From NCBI RefSeq assembly GCF_900166655.1, contig NZ_FVZB01000007.1, positions 806,001 to 870,000 on the forward strand: a stretch of 64,000 nucleotides of DNA, given 5' to 3'. Position 1 is the first letter of the stretch, and each line of letters opens with the position of its first letter. The translations under genes were made by a program, and so were the position numbers. This DNA is from Halobacillus hunanensis (GTDB lineage Bacteria; Bacillota; Bacilli; Bacillales; Halobacillaceae). This document shows positions 51,470 through 60,853 of this stretch, piece after piece. The notes beneath the pieces were generated by a model. That model had not been told where the DNA came from. It saw only the letters and a list, made by a program, of their open reading frames with translations, and made no database searches.

Positions 51470-52249
51470 ATGGATCATAAACCGAAAATTGCGATTCAGG
51501 ATCTGACGAAAGTGTTTTACAAGAAAGCCAGTAGTGTTACAGCTTTAGAAGAGATCACGATGGACATTGAAGATGGAGAGTTTGTTTGTTTAATTGGACC
51601 GAGCGGGTGTGGGAAAACGACATTGCTGCGAATTCTTGCTGGCCTGGAAAACCCAAGTACTGGTACATTTACCATTGACCAAGGGAAGGAAGACCGTCCG
51701 CTGCAATCTATGGTCTTTCAAGAACGAGGTGTAATTCCTTGGTTAACGGTGGAAGAGAATGTGGCTTTCGGTCTTAAAATGAGACATTTACCGAAACAGA
51801 CAGTCAAAGAAAGGACCGCCTATTATTTAGCCAAAGTTGGACTTGGTAAGTTTGCGAAGCTGTATCCAAAAGAGTTATCTGGCGGGATGAAGCAGCGGGT
51901 CAGTATAGCACGAGCTTTTGCTAATGATCCGGAAATATTATTAATGGATGAACCTTTCGGCGCTCTCGATGAACAAAATAAATTTATTCTTCAAGAAGAA
52001 TTATTAACGATATGGTCAGAAACGAAAAAGACAGTCCTTTTTATTACACATAGCATCGATGAGGCTTTATTGCTCAGTGACAGGATTCTATTAATGAGTT
52101 CTCAACCTGGGAGAATTATCGCTGAAAAGATTATTGATTTACCTCGTCCGAGAACGATGGAACAAGTTCGAGCCAATCAGACGATGGCAGATAACTTCGT
52201 TGAAATTTGGAATCACTTGCAAGACGAAGTGCAAGGTTCAAGAGTTTAA
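51470..52249 (+). CDS. ABC importer ATP-binding protein, TauT/NitT-type
   Basis: Motifs: Walker A LIGPSGCGKTT, the Q loop MVFQERGVIPW, ABC signature ELSGGMKQRVSIARAFANDP, Walker B ILLMDEPFGALDE and the H loop FITHSIDEA. I use ATG 51470 (MDHKPKIAIQD), with AGAGGTGAT before it; the frame is open far upstream and over the permease gene. About 260 residues, normal for the family. Confidence 0.92.
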   Translation: MDHKPKIAIQDLTKVFYKKASSVTALEEITMDIEDGEFVCLIGPSGCGKTTLLRILAGLENPSTGTFTIDQGKEDRPLQSMVFQERGVIPWLTVEENVAFGLKMRHLPKQTVKERTAYYLAKVGLGKFAKLYPKELSGGMKQRVSIARAFANDPEILLMDEPFGALDEQNKFILQEELLTIWSETKKTVLFITHSIDEALLLSDRILLMSSQPGRIIAEKIIDLPRPRTMEQVRANQTMADNFVEIWNHLQDEVQGSRV

Positions 52250-52272
52250 GTAGATAAGAGGAGAGATGGAAC

Positions 52273-53388
52273 ATGAAAAAGTTAACAATCCTTTATGTGC
52301 TTCCGTTGTTATTGTTTATTTTAGTTTTTAGTGGATGTTCTTCTGGACAGTCCGATCCATCTTCGGACCAAGGACACTCAGGGGATAAAGTTACGAATGA
52401 AGTAAATGAAAGCAATCCATCCGGTGACTTAGCTCCGCTTAAAGAGAAAGCAACTGTTGTCATCGCGGAAGATGGCTCAGCTTCTGGAGCGGGATTTTAT
52501 ATCGCCAACGAGAAAGGGTACTTTGAAGACTACAATATTGAAGTGGAATTTGTGCAATTCGCAAATAGTGATGATATGCTTCCTGCCCTGGCTGCCGGGG
52601 AAATTGATATTGCAGGGGGAGTTTCAACAGCATCATTTTTTAATGCGATTGCTCAAGGAATTGATGTAAAAATTATTGCTGATAAAGGGCACAATATTAA
52701 AGGAGATTCTTACTTTTCTTTTGTTATTCGCAACGACTTAAAGGATGAAATAGAGGAGTATTCCGATTTTAAGGGTAAGCGTATTGCCGTCTCTTCCCAA
52801 AATGCTGTAGATGATTATATATTTCATAGAATGTTAGAACATGCCGGTTTAACAGAAGAAGATGTCGAGTTTGTATTGATGTCAGACTTTGGTAATATGC
52901 TCGCTTCAATTGGCAGCGGCTCTGTTGATGCAGCGCTTCAAATTGAACCTCTTATTACTCAGGGGATTCAAGAGGGGATTCATACACGATTTGGTGATAC
53001 AACTGACTATGCGCCAGAAGCACAAATCGCTATGGTACTAGGGGCACCTGATTTCATTAAAGAAGAAACAAATGTGTCACTGCGTTTTATGGCAGCGTAT
53101 TTAAAAGGAGTTCGTGATTACAATGATGCCTTTATTAAAGGGGAAGGAACCGATGAAATCATTGAGATCATGACGGAATATACGGCGCTGAAAGATCCAA
53201 ATCTATGGGGGGAAGTTGCGGTAACAGGATTAAATCCAAATGGTGAAATGTTTATAGAAGACATTAAGAAACAATATAAGATGTATAAAAATAATGGAGC
53301 GATTCGAGGAGAGATAGATTTCGAGAAAGCGATCGATACCTCTATAACTGAAAGGGCGGTTGAAAAGATCGGAAAGTATGAAAAATAA
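52273..53388 (+). CDS. ABC importer substrate-binding lipoprotein, NMT1/THI5-like
   Basis: A lipoprotein signal (LLLFILVFSGC) leads into a NMT1-type periplasmic-binding fold (TVVIAEDGSASGAGFYIANEKGYFEDYNIEVEFV, and IDIAGGVSTASFFNAIAQGIDVKIIADKG). Such proteins bind small anions or pyrimidine precursors. A linker after the lipobox is rich in Ser and Asp. Substrate cannot be told from the sequence. Confidence 0.88.
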   Translation: MKKLTILYVLPLLLFILVFSGCSSGQSDPSSDQGHSGDKVTNEVNESNPSGDLAPLKEKATVVIAEDGSASGAGFYIANEKGYFEDYNIEVEFVQFANSDDMLPALAAGEIDIAGGVSTASFFNAIAQGIDVKIIADKGHNIKGDSYFSFVIRNDLKDEIEEYSDFKGKRIAVSSQNAVDDYIFHRMLEHAGLTEEDVEFVLMSDFGNMLASIGSGSVDAALQIEPLITQGIQEGIHTRFGDTTDYAPEAQIAMVLGAPDFIKEETNVSLRFMAAYLKGVRDYNDAFIKGEGTDEIIEIMTEYTALKDPNLWGEVAVTGLNPNGEMFIEDIKKQYKMYKNNGAIRGEIDFEKAIDTSITERAVEKIGKYEK

Positions 53389-53395
53389 AAAAGGA

Positions 53396-53436
53396 AAAAA
53401 GCAGCTGGAATAGAAAACAATCCCAGCTGCTTTTTA
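53396..53436 (+). terminator. Terminator after the ABC importer operon
   Basis: AGCAGCTGG pairs with CCAGCTGCT (53400-53431) and is followed by Ts. It may also end the converging XRE gene. Confidence 0.8.
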
Positions 53437-53466
53437 TATATGTTTACATAATGTTTTTCACGGAAA

Positions 53467-53826
53467 TTAAGATGGATGTTTTTGTTGCAGCAGAAATCGG
53501 AAGTAATTTTCAATTTGATTAATTTCTTCAGTTTGAACAGTAAGCCATGCTTCTTTATCGAAAATGACAGGTTTATCATAGCCTTTGTCTTTTAAGAAGA
53601 GTTTGATCTCTCTCATTTCATCCTCTTTTTCGTCGCTTAACCCCAGAAGGTAGTCGGCGGTCGTCCTTAAGGCATAAGCAATTTTTGAGAGATCCTCAAG
53701 ATCTGGCGAAGTATATTGACGTTCCCAGTTCGATACAACTTGTGCGGAAACGCCTACCTTTTCAGCAAGCATCGTTTGAGTCAGATGTCTCTCTTTTCTT
53801 AATGACCGAATGCGTTGATAAATCAA
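53467..53826 (-). CDS. XRE-family transcriptional regulator
   Basis: The N-terminal helix-turn-helix reads RIRSLRKERHLTQTMLAEKVGVSAQVVSNWERQYTSPDLEDLSKIA. The rest (about 50 residues) is helical. I start it at TTG 53826 (LIYQRIRSL) because AAAGGAGG lies at the right place; an ATG at 53859 is in frame but lies before that site. It is divergent from miaA, with an 18-bp inverted repeat between them. Regulated genes unknown. Confidence 0.85.
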   Translation of the reverse strand: MIYQRIRSLRKERHLTQTMLAEKVGVSAQVVSNWERQYTSPDLEDLSKIAYALRTTADYLLGLSDEKEDEMREIKLFLKDKGYDKPVIFDKEAWLTVQTEEINQIENYFRFLLQQKHPS

Positions 53827-53902
53827 GTCAAACGCCTCCTTTCTGCTATTATAGCACATTAGTAACGAAAGTCGATACCTTAACTAACGAGATATTTTAC
53901 AA

Positions 53903-53947
53903 CAACTAACGGTTTACGTTACTATGATTAACGCAAACCGTTAGTTG
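53903..53947. promoter_or_regulatory. 18-bp inverted repeat between XRE gene and miaA
   Basis: CAACTAACGGTTTACGTT at 53903-53920 is complementary to AACGCAAACCGTTAGTTG at 53930-53947 except at one position. A further TAACTAACG lies close to the left. No T run follows. An operator for the XRE protein is the most likely reading. Confidence 0.6.
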
Positions 53948-54012
53948 TAATTTGGAAGACGCGTATAACGTGATTGTAGTATAATGGAAGCGGCAGGAAG
54001 GGGGGGTTGAAT

Positions 54013-54948
54013 ATGAAGGACAAGGTAGTAAGTATCGTTGGACCTACTGCGGTTGGCAAATCAAAATTGGGTATTGAAGTGGCTAAACGTTTTAATGGAG
54101 AAGTCATTAGCGGAGATTCGATGCAGATATACCGTGATATGAACATTGGGACAGCTAAGGTAACAGAGAAGGAAATGGAAGGTATTGTTCATCACATGAT
54201 CGACATAAAGGATCCTGAGCAATCATTTTCTGTTGCAGAGTTTCAAAATCGAGTTCAATCACTTATCAAAGATATTGCTTCTCGGGGGAAATGCCCTGTA
54301 CTAGTGGGCGGCACGGGGTTGTACATAGAAGCAACCTTACATAATTTTAACTTTTCTACTCAAGAGAAAGATGCACGTGTGCAAGAACGTCTTGAAAACC
54401 AACTTAAAGAGTGTGGGAAAGAACAAATGTACCAGCGTCTAGTAGGAATCGACCCTATCCAAGCAGAGAAAATTCACCCTAACAATGAGCGGCGGGTTTT
54501 AAGGGCACTTGAAGTTTATGAAACGACTGGAAAAACGATGAGTGAATATCAAGAACAGCAACAGGCGGCATCGCCTTTTCACCCTGTTGTTATCGGCCTT
54601 GAAATGGAGCGGGAGTTGTTATACGAACGTATTAACGACCGTGTCGACCAAATGATGGAGGAAGGCTTGCTTGAGGAGGTTCGAATGCTCTATGATCGTG
54701 GTTTGGAAAAGCATCAATCGATGAGTGCCATTGGTTATAAGGAGTTTATCCCGTACTTTAAGGGTGAGTGTACGCTGGAACGTGCTATAGAGCTTTTAAA
54801 ACGCAATTCCAGGCGCTATGCTAAGCGGCAGTATACCTATTTCAAAAATAAACTGAGTGTTACCTGGTATGAGATACATCCGAATGGTTATAAGGATAAA
54901 TTTGAAAAAATATTAAACGATTTAGCAGGAATGCTGAAGAAAAGCTAG
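54013..54948 (+). CDS. miaA: tRNA dimethylallyltransferase
   Basis: MiaA adds a dimethylallyl group to A37 of tRNAs reading U-starting codons. The P-loop VGPTAVGKSKLGIEV, the substrate motif SGDSMQIYRDMNIGTAK, and ALEVYETTGKTMSE with the RRYAKRQYTYF C-terminal signature are all present. Length 311 residues is normal. ATG 54013 follows a run of Gs. It sits before hfq as in B. subtilis. Confidence 0.97.
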   Translation: MKDKVVSIVGPTAVGKSKLGIEVAKRFNGEVISGDSMQIYRDMNIGTAKVTEKEMEGIVHHMIDIKDPEQSFSVAEFQNRVQSLIKDIASRGKCPVLVGGTGLYIEATLHNFNFSTQEKDARVQERLENQLKECGKEQMYQRLVGIDPIQAEKIHPNNERRVLRALEVYETTGKTMSEYQEQQQAASPFHPVVIGLEMERELLYERINDRVDQMMEEGLLEEVRMLYDRGLEKHQSMSAIGYKEFIPYFKGECTLERAIELLKRNSRRYAKRQYTYFKNKLSVTWYEIHPNGYKDKFEKILNDLAGMLKKS

Positions 54949-54986
54949 AATGATACTAATATAGATAGAAAAGAGGAGGAAGATTC

Positions 54987-55211
54987 ATGGCTCAATCCGT
55001 AAACATTCAGGATAATTATTTAAATCAATTAAGAAAAGAACGTATGCAAGTGACGGTTTTCTTACTTAACGGCTTCCAATTGCGAGGAATAGTGAAAGCT
55101 TTTGATAACTTTACGGTATTACTTGAAACGGATGGTAAACAACAATTAATTTTCAAGCATGCCATTTCCACTTTCGCACCAGTGAAAAATGTTGCGCTTG
55201 ATAAGGAATAG
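54987..55211 (+). CDS. hfq: RNA chaperone Hfq
   Basis: The 74-residue protein shows the Sm motifs: [43 protein letters not shown] (Sm1) and [14 protein letters not shown] (Sm2, KHAIST as in other Gram-positives). A ring of six binds small RNAs. It follows miaA by 38 bases with an excellent GAGGAGG site. Confidence 0.97.
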   Translation: MAQSVNIQDNYLNQLRKERMQVTVFLLNGFQLRGIVKAFDNFTVLLETDGKQQLIFKHAISTFAPVKNVALDKE

Positions 55212-55219
55212 AGGTCGAT

Positions 55220-55246
55220 AACGAGCACAGTGTTGTGCTCGTTTTT
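55220..55246 (+). terminator. Terminator after hfq
   Basis: AACGAGCAC at 55220-55228 pairs perfectly with GTGCTCGTT at 55235-55243, followed by Ts. Confidence 0.9.
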
Positions 55247-55360
55247 CTGTGTAAAACCTTCTAGGCTTGCTTGCATTATAGTACTGGTCGTGTTTTTACT
55301 GGGCGAATGCACAGATTCTTCATACCTAGCGTATGATACAGGGAATGAGGAGGGATCGAT

Positions 55361-56302
55361 GTGTATCCACAAGCTAAAGCGGCACGCCCAGGCGCGATTA
55401 ACATCGTACTGAATGAAGCGAAAGGGAAGGCGGATGCCGTGCAAAGTCCTTCTGTGAAGGGAAAGCATATGGCTCCTTTTCGAAAAATTGATCACTACTT
55501 TAAGTCGATTATCGGCTTGCAAGAATTAAAGCACAGTGTAAAAGAAATCTACGCACAGGTACTGATTGCTCAGAAAAGAAAAGATATGGGCTTGAAATCG
55601 AATGGTCAGGTGCTGCACATGGTTTTTAAGGGGAATCCGGGAACAGGTAAAACCACGATTGCGCGAATGGTTGCAGCGCTGTTTCAGGAGATGGAGGTTT
55701 TGGAAAAAGGGCATTTTATAGAAGCTGACCGCAGTGATCTCGTGGGAGAATATATTGGTCATACAGCTCAAAAAACAAAAGATTTAATCAAAAAGTCTCT
55801 CGGAGGGGTGCTCTTTATAGATGAAGCCTACTCGCTCGCGCGTGGCGGGGATAAAGATTTTGGCAAAGAAGCGATTGATACGATTGTGAAGTGCATGGAA
55901 GATCATCATGATGAATTGGTGATTATTCTGGCAGGCTATCCGTATGAAATGGATAATTTCATGAGGATGAACCCGGGTCTTGCTTCGCGTTTTCCTATCC
56001 AGCTCGATTTCGATGATTATTCAGCAATGGAACTATCAGCCATTGCAGATCATATGGTTCAAGATAGAGATTACGTGCTTTCCCATCAAGCCAGCAAAAA
56101 ACTGTATGAACATTTGGTGTCTGTTTGTTATCACTCAAAGCATAATTTTTCAAATGCGAGATATGTTAGAAATATCATAGAAGAGGCAATTCGTAAACAC
56201 GCTTTCAGGGTAGCGAGTTATTCTACTCACGAAAGAGCGATCTTAACTACGCTTGAAGCGGAAGACTTTCAACTATTATCTGAGAAATCGAGCTATCACT
56301 AA
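55361..56302 (+). CDS. spoVK: Stage V sporulation protein K (AAA+ ATPase)
   Basis: The AAA+ protein has a CbxX/CfxQ-type fold: Walker A FKGNPGTGKTTIARMVA, Walker B GGVLFIDEAYSLARGG, and the sensor region IILAGYPYEMDNF with NPGLASRF. It is expressed in the mother cell during spore formation in B. subtilis. The start is GTG 55361 with GAGGAGGG before it. The order hfq-spoVK-hflX matches B. subtilis. Confidence 0.93.
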   Translation: MYPQAKAARPGAINIVLNEAKGKADAVQSPSVKGKHMAPFRKIDHYFKSIIGLQELKHSVKEIYAQVLIAQKRKDMGLKSNGQVLHMVFKGNPGTGKTTIARMVAALFQEMEVLEKGHFIEADRSDLVGEYIGHTAQKTKDLIKKSLGGVLFIDEAYSLARGGDKDFGKEAIDTIVKCMEDHHDELVIILAGYPYEMDNFMRMNPGLASRFPIQLDFDDYSAMELSAIADHMVQDRDYVLSHQASKKLYEHLVSVCYHSKHNFSNARYVRNIIEEAIRKHAFRVASYSTHERAILTTLEAEDFQLLSEKSSYH

Positions 56303-56381
56303 GAGAATTGTGTATGCATCCACCTTCTCTGATATGATAGAACAAACATGCTTCATAAAGAAAAGGGTGAATCCAATAGGA

Positions 56382-57623
56382 ATGAAAGAACAAATTATAC
56401 TCGTAGCAAGAAAAGACCCTGCCCAACAAGAGGAACGGTTTACTTCTTCTCTGGAGGAATTGCGATCGTTAACAGAAACCGCCGGAGGAGAAGTTAAAAA
56501 AATCATGGTTCAGAAGCGAGAGCGAATTCACCCGGCTACTTACATTGGTGAAGGAAAGCTAGCTGAGATAAAAGAAGAAATCGACCGGAGTGAAGCGGAT
56601 ATTGATATCGTTGTTTTTAATGACGAGTTATCGCCTGGTCAACTCCGGAATATCTCTGATCGTTTGGAGAAGAGGGTCATTGACCGCAGTCAGCTAATTT
56701 TAGATATATTTGCACGCCGCGCACGAACCAAGGAAGGTAAGCTCCAAGTTGAACTTGCTCAGCTGCAATATTTACTGCCGAGACTTGCTGGGCAAGGTAC
56801 GGAGCTTTCTAGACTTGGCGGCGGAATCGGGACGAGAGGGCCGGGTGAAACGAAGCTTGAGACAGATCGGCGTCACATTCAGCGTCGTATTGATGATATC
56901 AAACGCCGCCTTCAAACCGTTGTCAAACAACGGAACCAATATCGAAAAAGGCGCGAAGATAACTATGCCTTTCAAATAGCAATCGTTGGGTACACGAATG
57001 CCGGTAAATCTACATTTTTTAATAAAGTGACAGATAGTGACTCGTTTGAAGAGGACCTCTTGTTTGCTACACTCGATCCATTAACTCGGCAAGTCAGCCT
57101 GCCTTCGGGTTTTAAGGCGCTTATTTCTGATACAGTTGGTTTCATTCAAGACCTGCCAACGACATTAATTGCTGCTTTCCGTTCAACATTAGAAGAAGTG
57201 ACGGAAGCGGATTTTATTATTCATATGGTGGACTCCTCTCATCCAGACCATTTAGAACAGGAAAAGACTGTCCATAGACTTTTAAAGGATTTGCAAGCAG
57301 ACCACCTGCCATCCCTAACTGTTTATAATAAAAGAGATCTCCTGCAAGATGACTTCATCCCTGGTGCATTCCCGTCCTTGACGGTAAGTGTGCAAGACTC
57401 GATTGATATCAAACGAACCCTTGATAAAGTAGAGAGTGTTTTAAAAGAAGAATGGTATGAATATAACGTATTTATCCCTGCTTCAAAGGGAAAACAGCTT
57501 CAGCAATTTAAACAAGACAGTATTGTTGCCTCGGTTAAGTTTCATGAAGGTCAGGAAGGATATGCCTTGCACGGTTTTATCCGTCCGGATCATCCGCTGA
57601 AAAATAAGATTATAAATAGTTAG
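56382..57623 (+). CDS. hflX: GTPase HflX
   Basis: HflX is a ribosome-splitting GTPase. The N-terminal domain (LVARKDPAQQEERFTSSLEELRSLTETAGG, then the family hallmark IHPATYIGEGKLAEIKEE) leads to the G domain with GYTNAGKSTFFN (G1), DTVGFIQDLP (G3) and NKRD (G4); the linker GGGIGTRGPGETKLETDRR is also diagnostic. I choose ATG 56382; GTG 56367 is in frame and the open frame extends further up into spoVK. Confidence 0.95.
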   Translation: MKEQIILVARKDPAQQEERFTSSLEELRSLTETAGGEVKKIMVQKRERIHPATYIGEGKLAEIKEEIDRSEADIDIVVFNDELSPGQLRNISDRLEKRVIDRSQLILDIFARRARTKEGKLQVELAQLQYLLPRLAGQGTELSRLGGGIGTRGPGETKLETDRRHIQRRIDDIKRRLQTVVKQRNQYRKRREDNYAFQIAIVGYTNAGKSTFFNKVTDSDSFEEDLLFATLDPLTRQVSLPSGFKALISDTVGFIQDLPTTLIAAFRSTLEEVTEADFIIHMVDSSHPDHLEQEKTVHRLLKDLQADHLPSLTVYNKRDLLQDDFIPGAFPSLTVSVQDSIDIKRTLDKVESVLKEEWYEYNVFIPASKGKQLQQFKQDSIVASVKFHEGQEGYALHGFIRPDHPLKNKIINS

Positions 57624-57630
57624 GAAGAGA

Positions 57631-58893
57631 ATGATGAATGAACTTATGGAATTAGCAGAGCGTCAGGTTCGCTCGCAACACGAAGATGTACAAGCATTAG
57701 TAGAAAAAAATCAACGAAAAGTACTGGATGCTTTTCAAAAATTGAAAGTGTCGGATTCTCACTTCAACCCCACCACAGGTTATGGGTATGACGATTTCGG
57801 AAGAGATACTCTGGAGGAGCTATATGCTGAGATTTTTTCAGCGGAAGATGCTCTCGTCCGATCGCAAATAATCTCAGGGACACATGCGATTACCACGGCT
57901 CTTTTCGGTGTTTTGAGACCAGGAGATGAGCTCGTGTACATGACCGGAGAACCGTATGATACGTTAGAGGAAGTTATCGGAAGTAAAGAGGGGCGGGATA
58001 AAGGGTCATTGTCTGATTTCGGGATCGCTTATCAAGCGGTTCCTTTAAAGGATAACCGGGAAGTGGATCTGGACTTAGTTAAAGAAGCGGTTTCTGAACG
58101 TACTAAGGTTGTCGCCATTCAGCGCTCTAAAGGTTATGCGGATCGACCATCCTTCACAATAAGTGACATAAAAGAGATGATCCGTTATGTTCGATCGCTA
58201 AAAGACGAAGTTATTATATTTGTGGATAACTGCTATGGTGAATTTGTCGAGGAACAGGAACCTGTGGAAGTGGGGGCTGATCTTATAGCGGGCTCACTCA
58301 TTAAAAATCCGGGCGGAGGTCTTGCGCGGATTGGTGGTTATATTGCTGGGAGAAAACAGCTAATTGAGTTGTGCAGTTATCGATTAACCGCCCCGGGTTT
58401 AGGTAAGGAAACAGGAGCCAGTTTAAATACATTACAAGAAATGTATCAGGGAATATTTTTAGCCCCTCACGTCGTTGGAGAGGCATTGAAGGGGGCTATT
58501 TTCACCTCTAAGTTCCTTGATTCGCTTGGATTTTCTACTTCACCACGATTTGATGAGCCGCGTACGGACCTTATCCAATCGGTTAATTTTGATAATGCTG
58601 AACAGATGGTTCAATTTTGCCAGGCTATTCAGGAAGCCTCGCCGATCAATTCTCATGTAACACCTCATCCAAGCCCGATGCCTGGATATGATAGTGATGT
58701 CATTATGGCGGCGGGGACATTCGTACAAGGAGCTAGTTTAGAACTAACTGCTGACGGTCCTCTCAGAGCTCCTTATACAGCCTTTGTTCAGGGCGGATTA
58801 ACATATGCTCACGTTAAAATTGCTGTAAGCCGAGCTGCGGAAAAATTAATCCAATCAGGTTTTGCCGCACCCAAAACACCTTTAAAAAACTGA
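57631..58893 (+). CDS. ynbB: Methionine gamma-lyase-like PLP enzyme (YnbB family)
   Basis: The 420-residue protein is of the Cys/Met-metabolism PLP type once called aluminium resistance protein. Visible features: FNPTTGYGYDDFGRDTLEELYAEIF, VVAIQRSKGYADRPSF, FVDNCYGEFVEEQEP, and the PLP-lysine region DLIAGSLIKNPGGGLARIGGY. Substrate uncertain. It follows hflX by seven bases, as in B. subtilis. Confidence 0.9.
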   Translation: MMNELMELAERQVRSQHEDVQALVEKNQRKVLDAFQKLKVSDSHFNPTTGYGYDDFGRDTLEELYAEIFSAEDALVRSQIISGTHAITTALFGVLRPGDELVYMTGEPYDTLEEVIGSKEGRDKGSLSDFGIAYQAVPLKDNREVDLDLVKEAVSERTKVVAIQRSKGYADRPSFTISDIKEMIRYVRSLKDEVIIFVDNCYGEFVEEQEPVEVGADLIAGSLIKNPGGGLARIGGYIAGRKQLIELCSYRLTAPGLGKETGASLNTLQEMYQGIFLAPHVVGEALKGAIFTSKFLDSLGFSTSPRFDEPRTDLIQSVNFDNAEQMVQFCQAIQEASPINSHVTPHPSPMPGYDSDVIMAAGTFVQGASLELTADGPLRAPYTAFVQGGLTYAHVKIAVSRAAEKLIQSGFAAPKTPLKN

Positions 58894-58917
58894 AGGCTAT
58901 CGTCTTCAGTTTCTTTA
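58884..58917 (+). terminator. Terminator after ynbB
   Basis: AAACTGAAG at 58887-58895 pairs with CTTCAGTTT at 58904-58912. The stem overlaps the ynbB stop codon. Confidence 0.8.
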
Positions 58918-58927
58918 TACAACTTCA

Positions 58928-58978
58928 TGTTAGCTTACCTAACATAACTTGACATGTTAATTGCGATAGTTATATAAT
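58928..58978 (+). promoter_or_regulatory. glnRA promoter with two GlnR boxes
   Basis: TGTTAGCTTACCTAACA at 58928-58944 is a perfect TGTTA-N7-TAACA GlnR/TnrA box. A second, imperfect one (TGTTA-N7-TAGTT) lies at 58955-58971. The -35 TTGACA is at 58949-58954 and the -10 TATAAT at 58973-58978 (18-base spacer), so the second box lies in the spacer and the first just upstream. This means feedback repression by GlnR when glutamine is plentiful. Confidence 0.92.
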
Positions 58979-59011
58979 ATATGTAGAATTTCTTTTGGGG
59001 GTGGCAAATCG

Positions 59012-59413
59012 ATGAGTGATCAAATTCGTCGTTCCATGCCGTTGTTCCCGATGGGGATTGTACAATCCTTAACTGATCTTTCTGCCCGGCAAGTCAGGTA
59101 TTATGAACAGCATCAGTTAGTAAATCCAGTAAGATCAAACGGCAATCAGCGGCTTTTTTCATTTAATGATGTCGATCGTTTGCTTGAGATTAAGGACCTT
59201 ATAGAAAAAGGTGTGAACATGGCTGGGATTAAACAGGTGCTTACACTTACCCATCAGCCGGAGAAGGAAACGTACAGTGGAGAAGAAGTGGAAGTTCGTA
59301 ATGAACTCACTGATAAAGAACTTCGCCGTATGTTACAACAAGAACTTTTCACCGCGGGAAGGCAAGGCAAGGCTAGTATAAGGCAGGGAGAGTTATCTAG
59401 ATTCTTCCACTAA
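59012..59413 (+). CDS. glnR: Glutamine synthetase repressor GlnR
   Basis: MerR-type helix-turn-helix at the N-terminus ([49 protein letters not shown]) with a short C-terminal tail (ends GELSRFFH) that in B. subtilis receives the signal from feedback-inhibited glutamine synthetase. Length 133 residues, as expected. It is cotranscribed with glnA 18 bases later. Confidence 0.96.
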   Translation: MSDQIRRSMPLFPMGIVQSLTDLSARQVRYYEQHQLVNPVRSNGNQRLFSFNDVDRLLEIKDLIEKGVNMAGIKQVLTLTHQPEKETYSGEEVEVRNELTDKELRRMLQQELFTAGRQGKASIRQGELSRFFH

Positions 59414-59431
59414 AGACATAGGAGGAGACAC

Positions 59432-60763
59432 ATGGGATTAACAAGAGATGAAATTTTCAAGAAGATTGATGAGGAAAATGTAAAGTTTATCCGCTTACAA
59501 TTTACGGATATGCTAGGTACGATTAAGAACGTGGAAATACCAGTAAGTCAAGTGGATAAAGCCCTTGAAGGTATGATGATGTTTGACGGGTCTTCCATTG
59601 AAGGTTTTGTTCGTATTGAAGAGTCAGATATGTACTTAGTTCCAGATCTTGATACATTCGTTGTATTCCCTTGGTCATCCGAAAAGGGAAAAGTTGCACG
59701 CTTCATTTGTGATATTTATAACCCTGATATGACACCATTTGAAGGTTGCCCGCGTTACAATTTAAAACGTAACCTGAAGAAGATGGAAGAGCTAGGATTC
59801 AACGCTTTTAACATTGGAACAGAGCCTGAATTTTTCCTATTTAAACTTGATGTTAACGGTGATCCTACCATGGAGCTGAACGATAAAGGCGGTTACTTTG
59901 ATTTGGCGCCAACTGACTTAGGAGAAAATTGCCGCCGTGATATCGTGCTTGAGCTAGAGGAGATGGGCTTTGAAATCGAAGCTTCTCACCACGAAGTGGC
60001 TCCAGGTCAGCATGAGATCGATTTCAAATATTCTGATGCAATAAAGCATTGTGATGACATCCAGACCTTTAAATTAGCCGTTAAAACCATTGCCCGCCAG
60101 CACGGGTTGCACGCAACATTTATGCCTAAACCATTGTTCGGAGTGAACGGATCAGGGATGCACGCTAATATGTCATTATTTAATGAAAATGGCAATGCTT
60201 TCTTTGATGAGAACGGTAAGGAGCAGCTATCTGATGTAGCTTATCAATTTACAGCTGGTATTGTGAAGCATGCGACTAACTTCACAGCCGTAACCAATCC
60301 AACGATTAATTCTTATAAGCGTCTGGTTCCTGGTTATGAAGCTCCTTGTTATGTGGCATGGTCCGGTCAAAACCGTAGTCCTCTCGTTCGTGTTCCGACT
60401 TCACGCGGTTTGAGTACACGTATTGAAGTGCGCAGTGTTGACCCTGCAGCTAACCCGTATATGGCGATGGCCGTATTGCTTGCTGCTGGACTCGATGGAG
60501 TTGAGAACAAGCTGGAAGCTCCTGCTCCCGTTGATCGCAATATTTATGTGATGGACAAAAAAGAGCGTGAAGCACACGGCGTTAAAGATTTACCTGCTAC
60601 CCTTTCTGACGCGCTTCTTGAGCTGCAGTCTGATGAGGTCATGGTAAAAGCTCTTGGTGAACATTTGTTTGAACATTTTATTGAAGCTAAAGAAATCGAA
60701 TGGGATATGTTCCGTACGCAAGTTCACCCTTGGGAACGCGAACAATATTTGCAAACCTATTAA
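59432..60763 (+). CDS. glnA: Glutamine synthetase, type I
   Basis: GlnA makes glutamine from glutamate, ammonia and ATP. Signatures: [22 protein letters not shown], the ATP-binding [20 protein letters not shown], and NRSPLVRVP with [15 protein letters not shown]. Length 443 residues is that of the Gram-positive GSI-alpha type, without the adenylylation site. This enzyme also signals nitrogen status to GlnR. Confidence 0.98.
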   Translation: MGLTRDEIFKKIDEENVKFIRLQFTDMLGTIKNVEIPVSQVDKALEGMMMFDGSSIEGFVRIEESDMYLVPDLDTFVVFPWSSEKGKVARFICDIYNPDMTPFEGCPRYNLKRNLKKMEELGFNAFNIGTEPEFFLFKLDVNGDPTMELNDKGGYFDLAPTDLGENCRRDIVLELEEMGFEIEASHHEVAPGQHEIDFKYSDAIKHCDDIQTFKLAVKTIARQHGLHATFMPKPLFGVNGSGMHANMSLFNENGNAFFDENGKEQLSDVAYQFTAGIVKHATNFTAVTNPTINSYKRLVPGYEAPCYVAWSGQNRSPLVRVPTSRGLSTRIEVRSVDPAANPYMAMAVLLAAGLDGVENKLEAPAPVDRNIYVMDKKEREAHGVKDLPATLSDALLELQSDEVMVKALGEHLFEHFIEAKEIEWDMFRTQVHPWEREQYLQTY

Positions 60764-60769
60764 TACTGA

Positions 60770-60803
60770 TCCCCATGAAGCCGTGTGGCTCATGGGGCTT
60801 TTT
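60770..60803 (+). terminator. Terminator after glnA
   Basis: CCCCATGA at 60771-60778 pairs with TCATGGGG at 60790-60797, followed by Ts. Confidence 0.88.
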
Positions 60804-60814
60804 ATGTAGTTATT

Positions 60815-60853
60815 AAAAAATCCGGAAGCCATTGAGTGGCTCCCGGATTTTTT
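60815..60853. terminator. Two-way terminator between glnA and lexA
   Basis: AAAAAATCCGG-AGCCA at 60815-60831 pairs with TGGCT-CCGGATTTTTT at 60837-60853, with flanking A and T runs on each side. It should stop transcripts from both directions. Confidence 0.88.

Noticed and set aside
53118-53579. A 153-residue minus-strand frame over the end of the ABC binding protein
   Set aside because: It lies antisense to a clear lipoprotein gene and over a terminator and the XRE gene, and shows no domain.
59012-60763. Unusual features in glnR and glnA
   Set aside because: Both genes have standard length, motifs and spacing for Bacillaceae.
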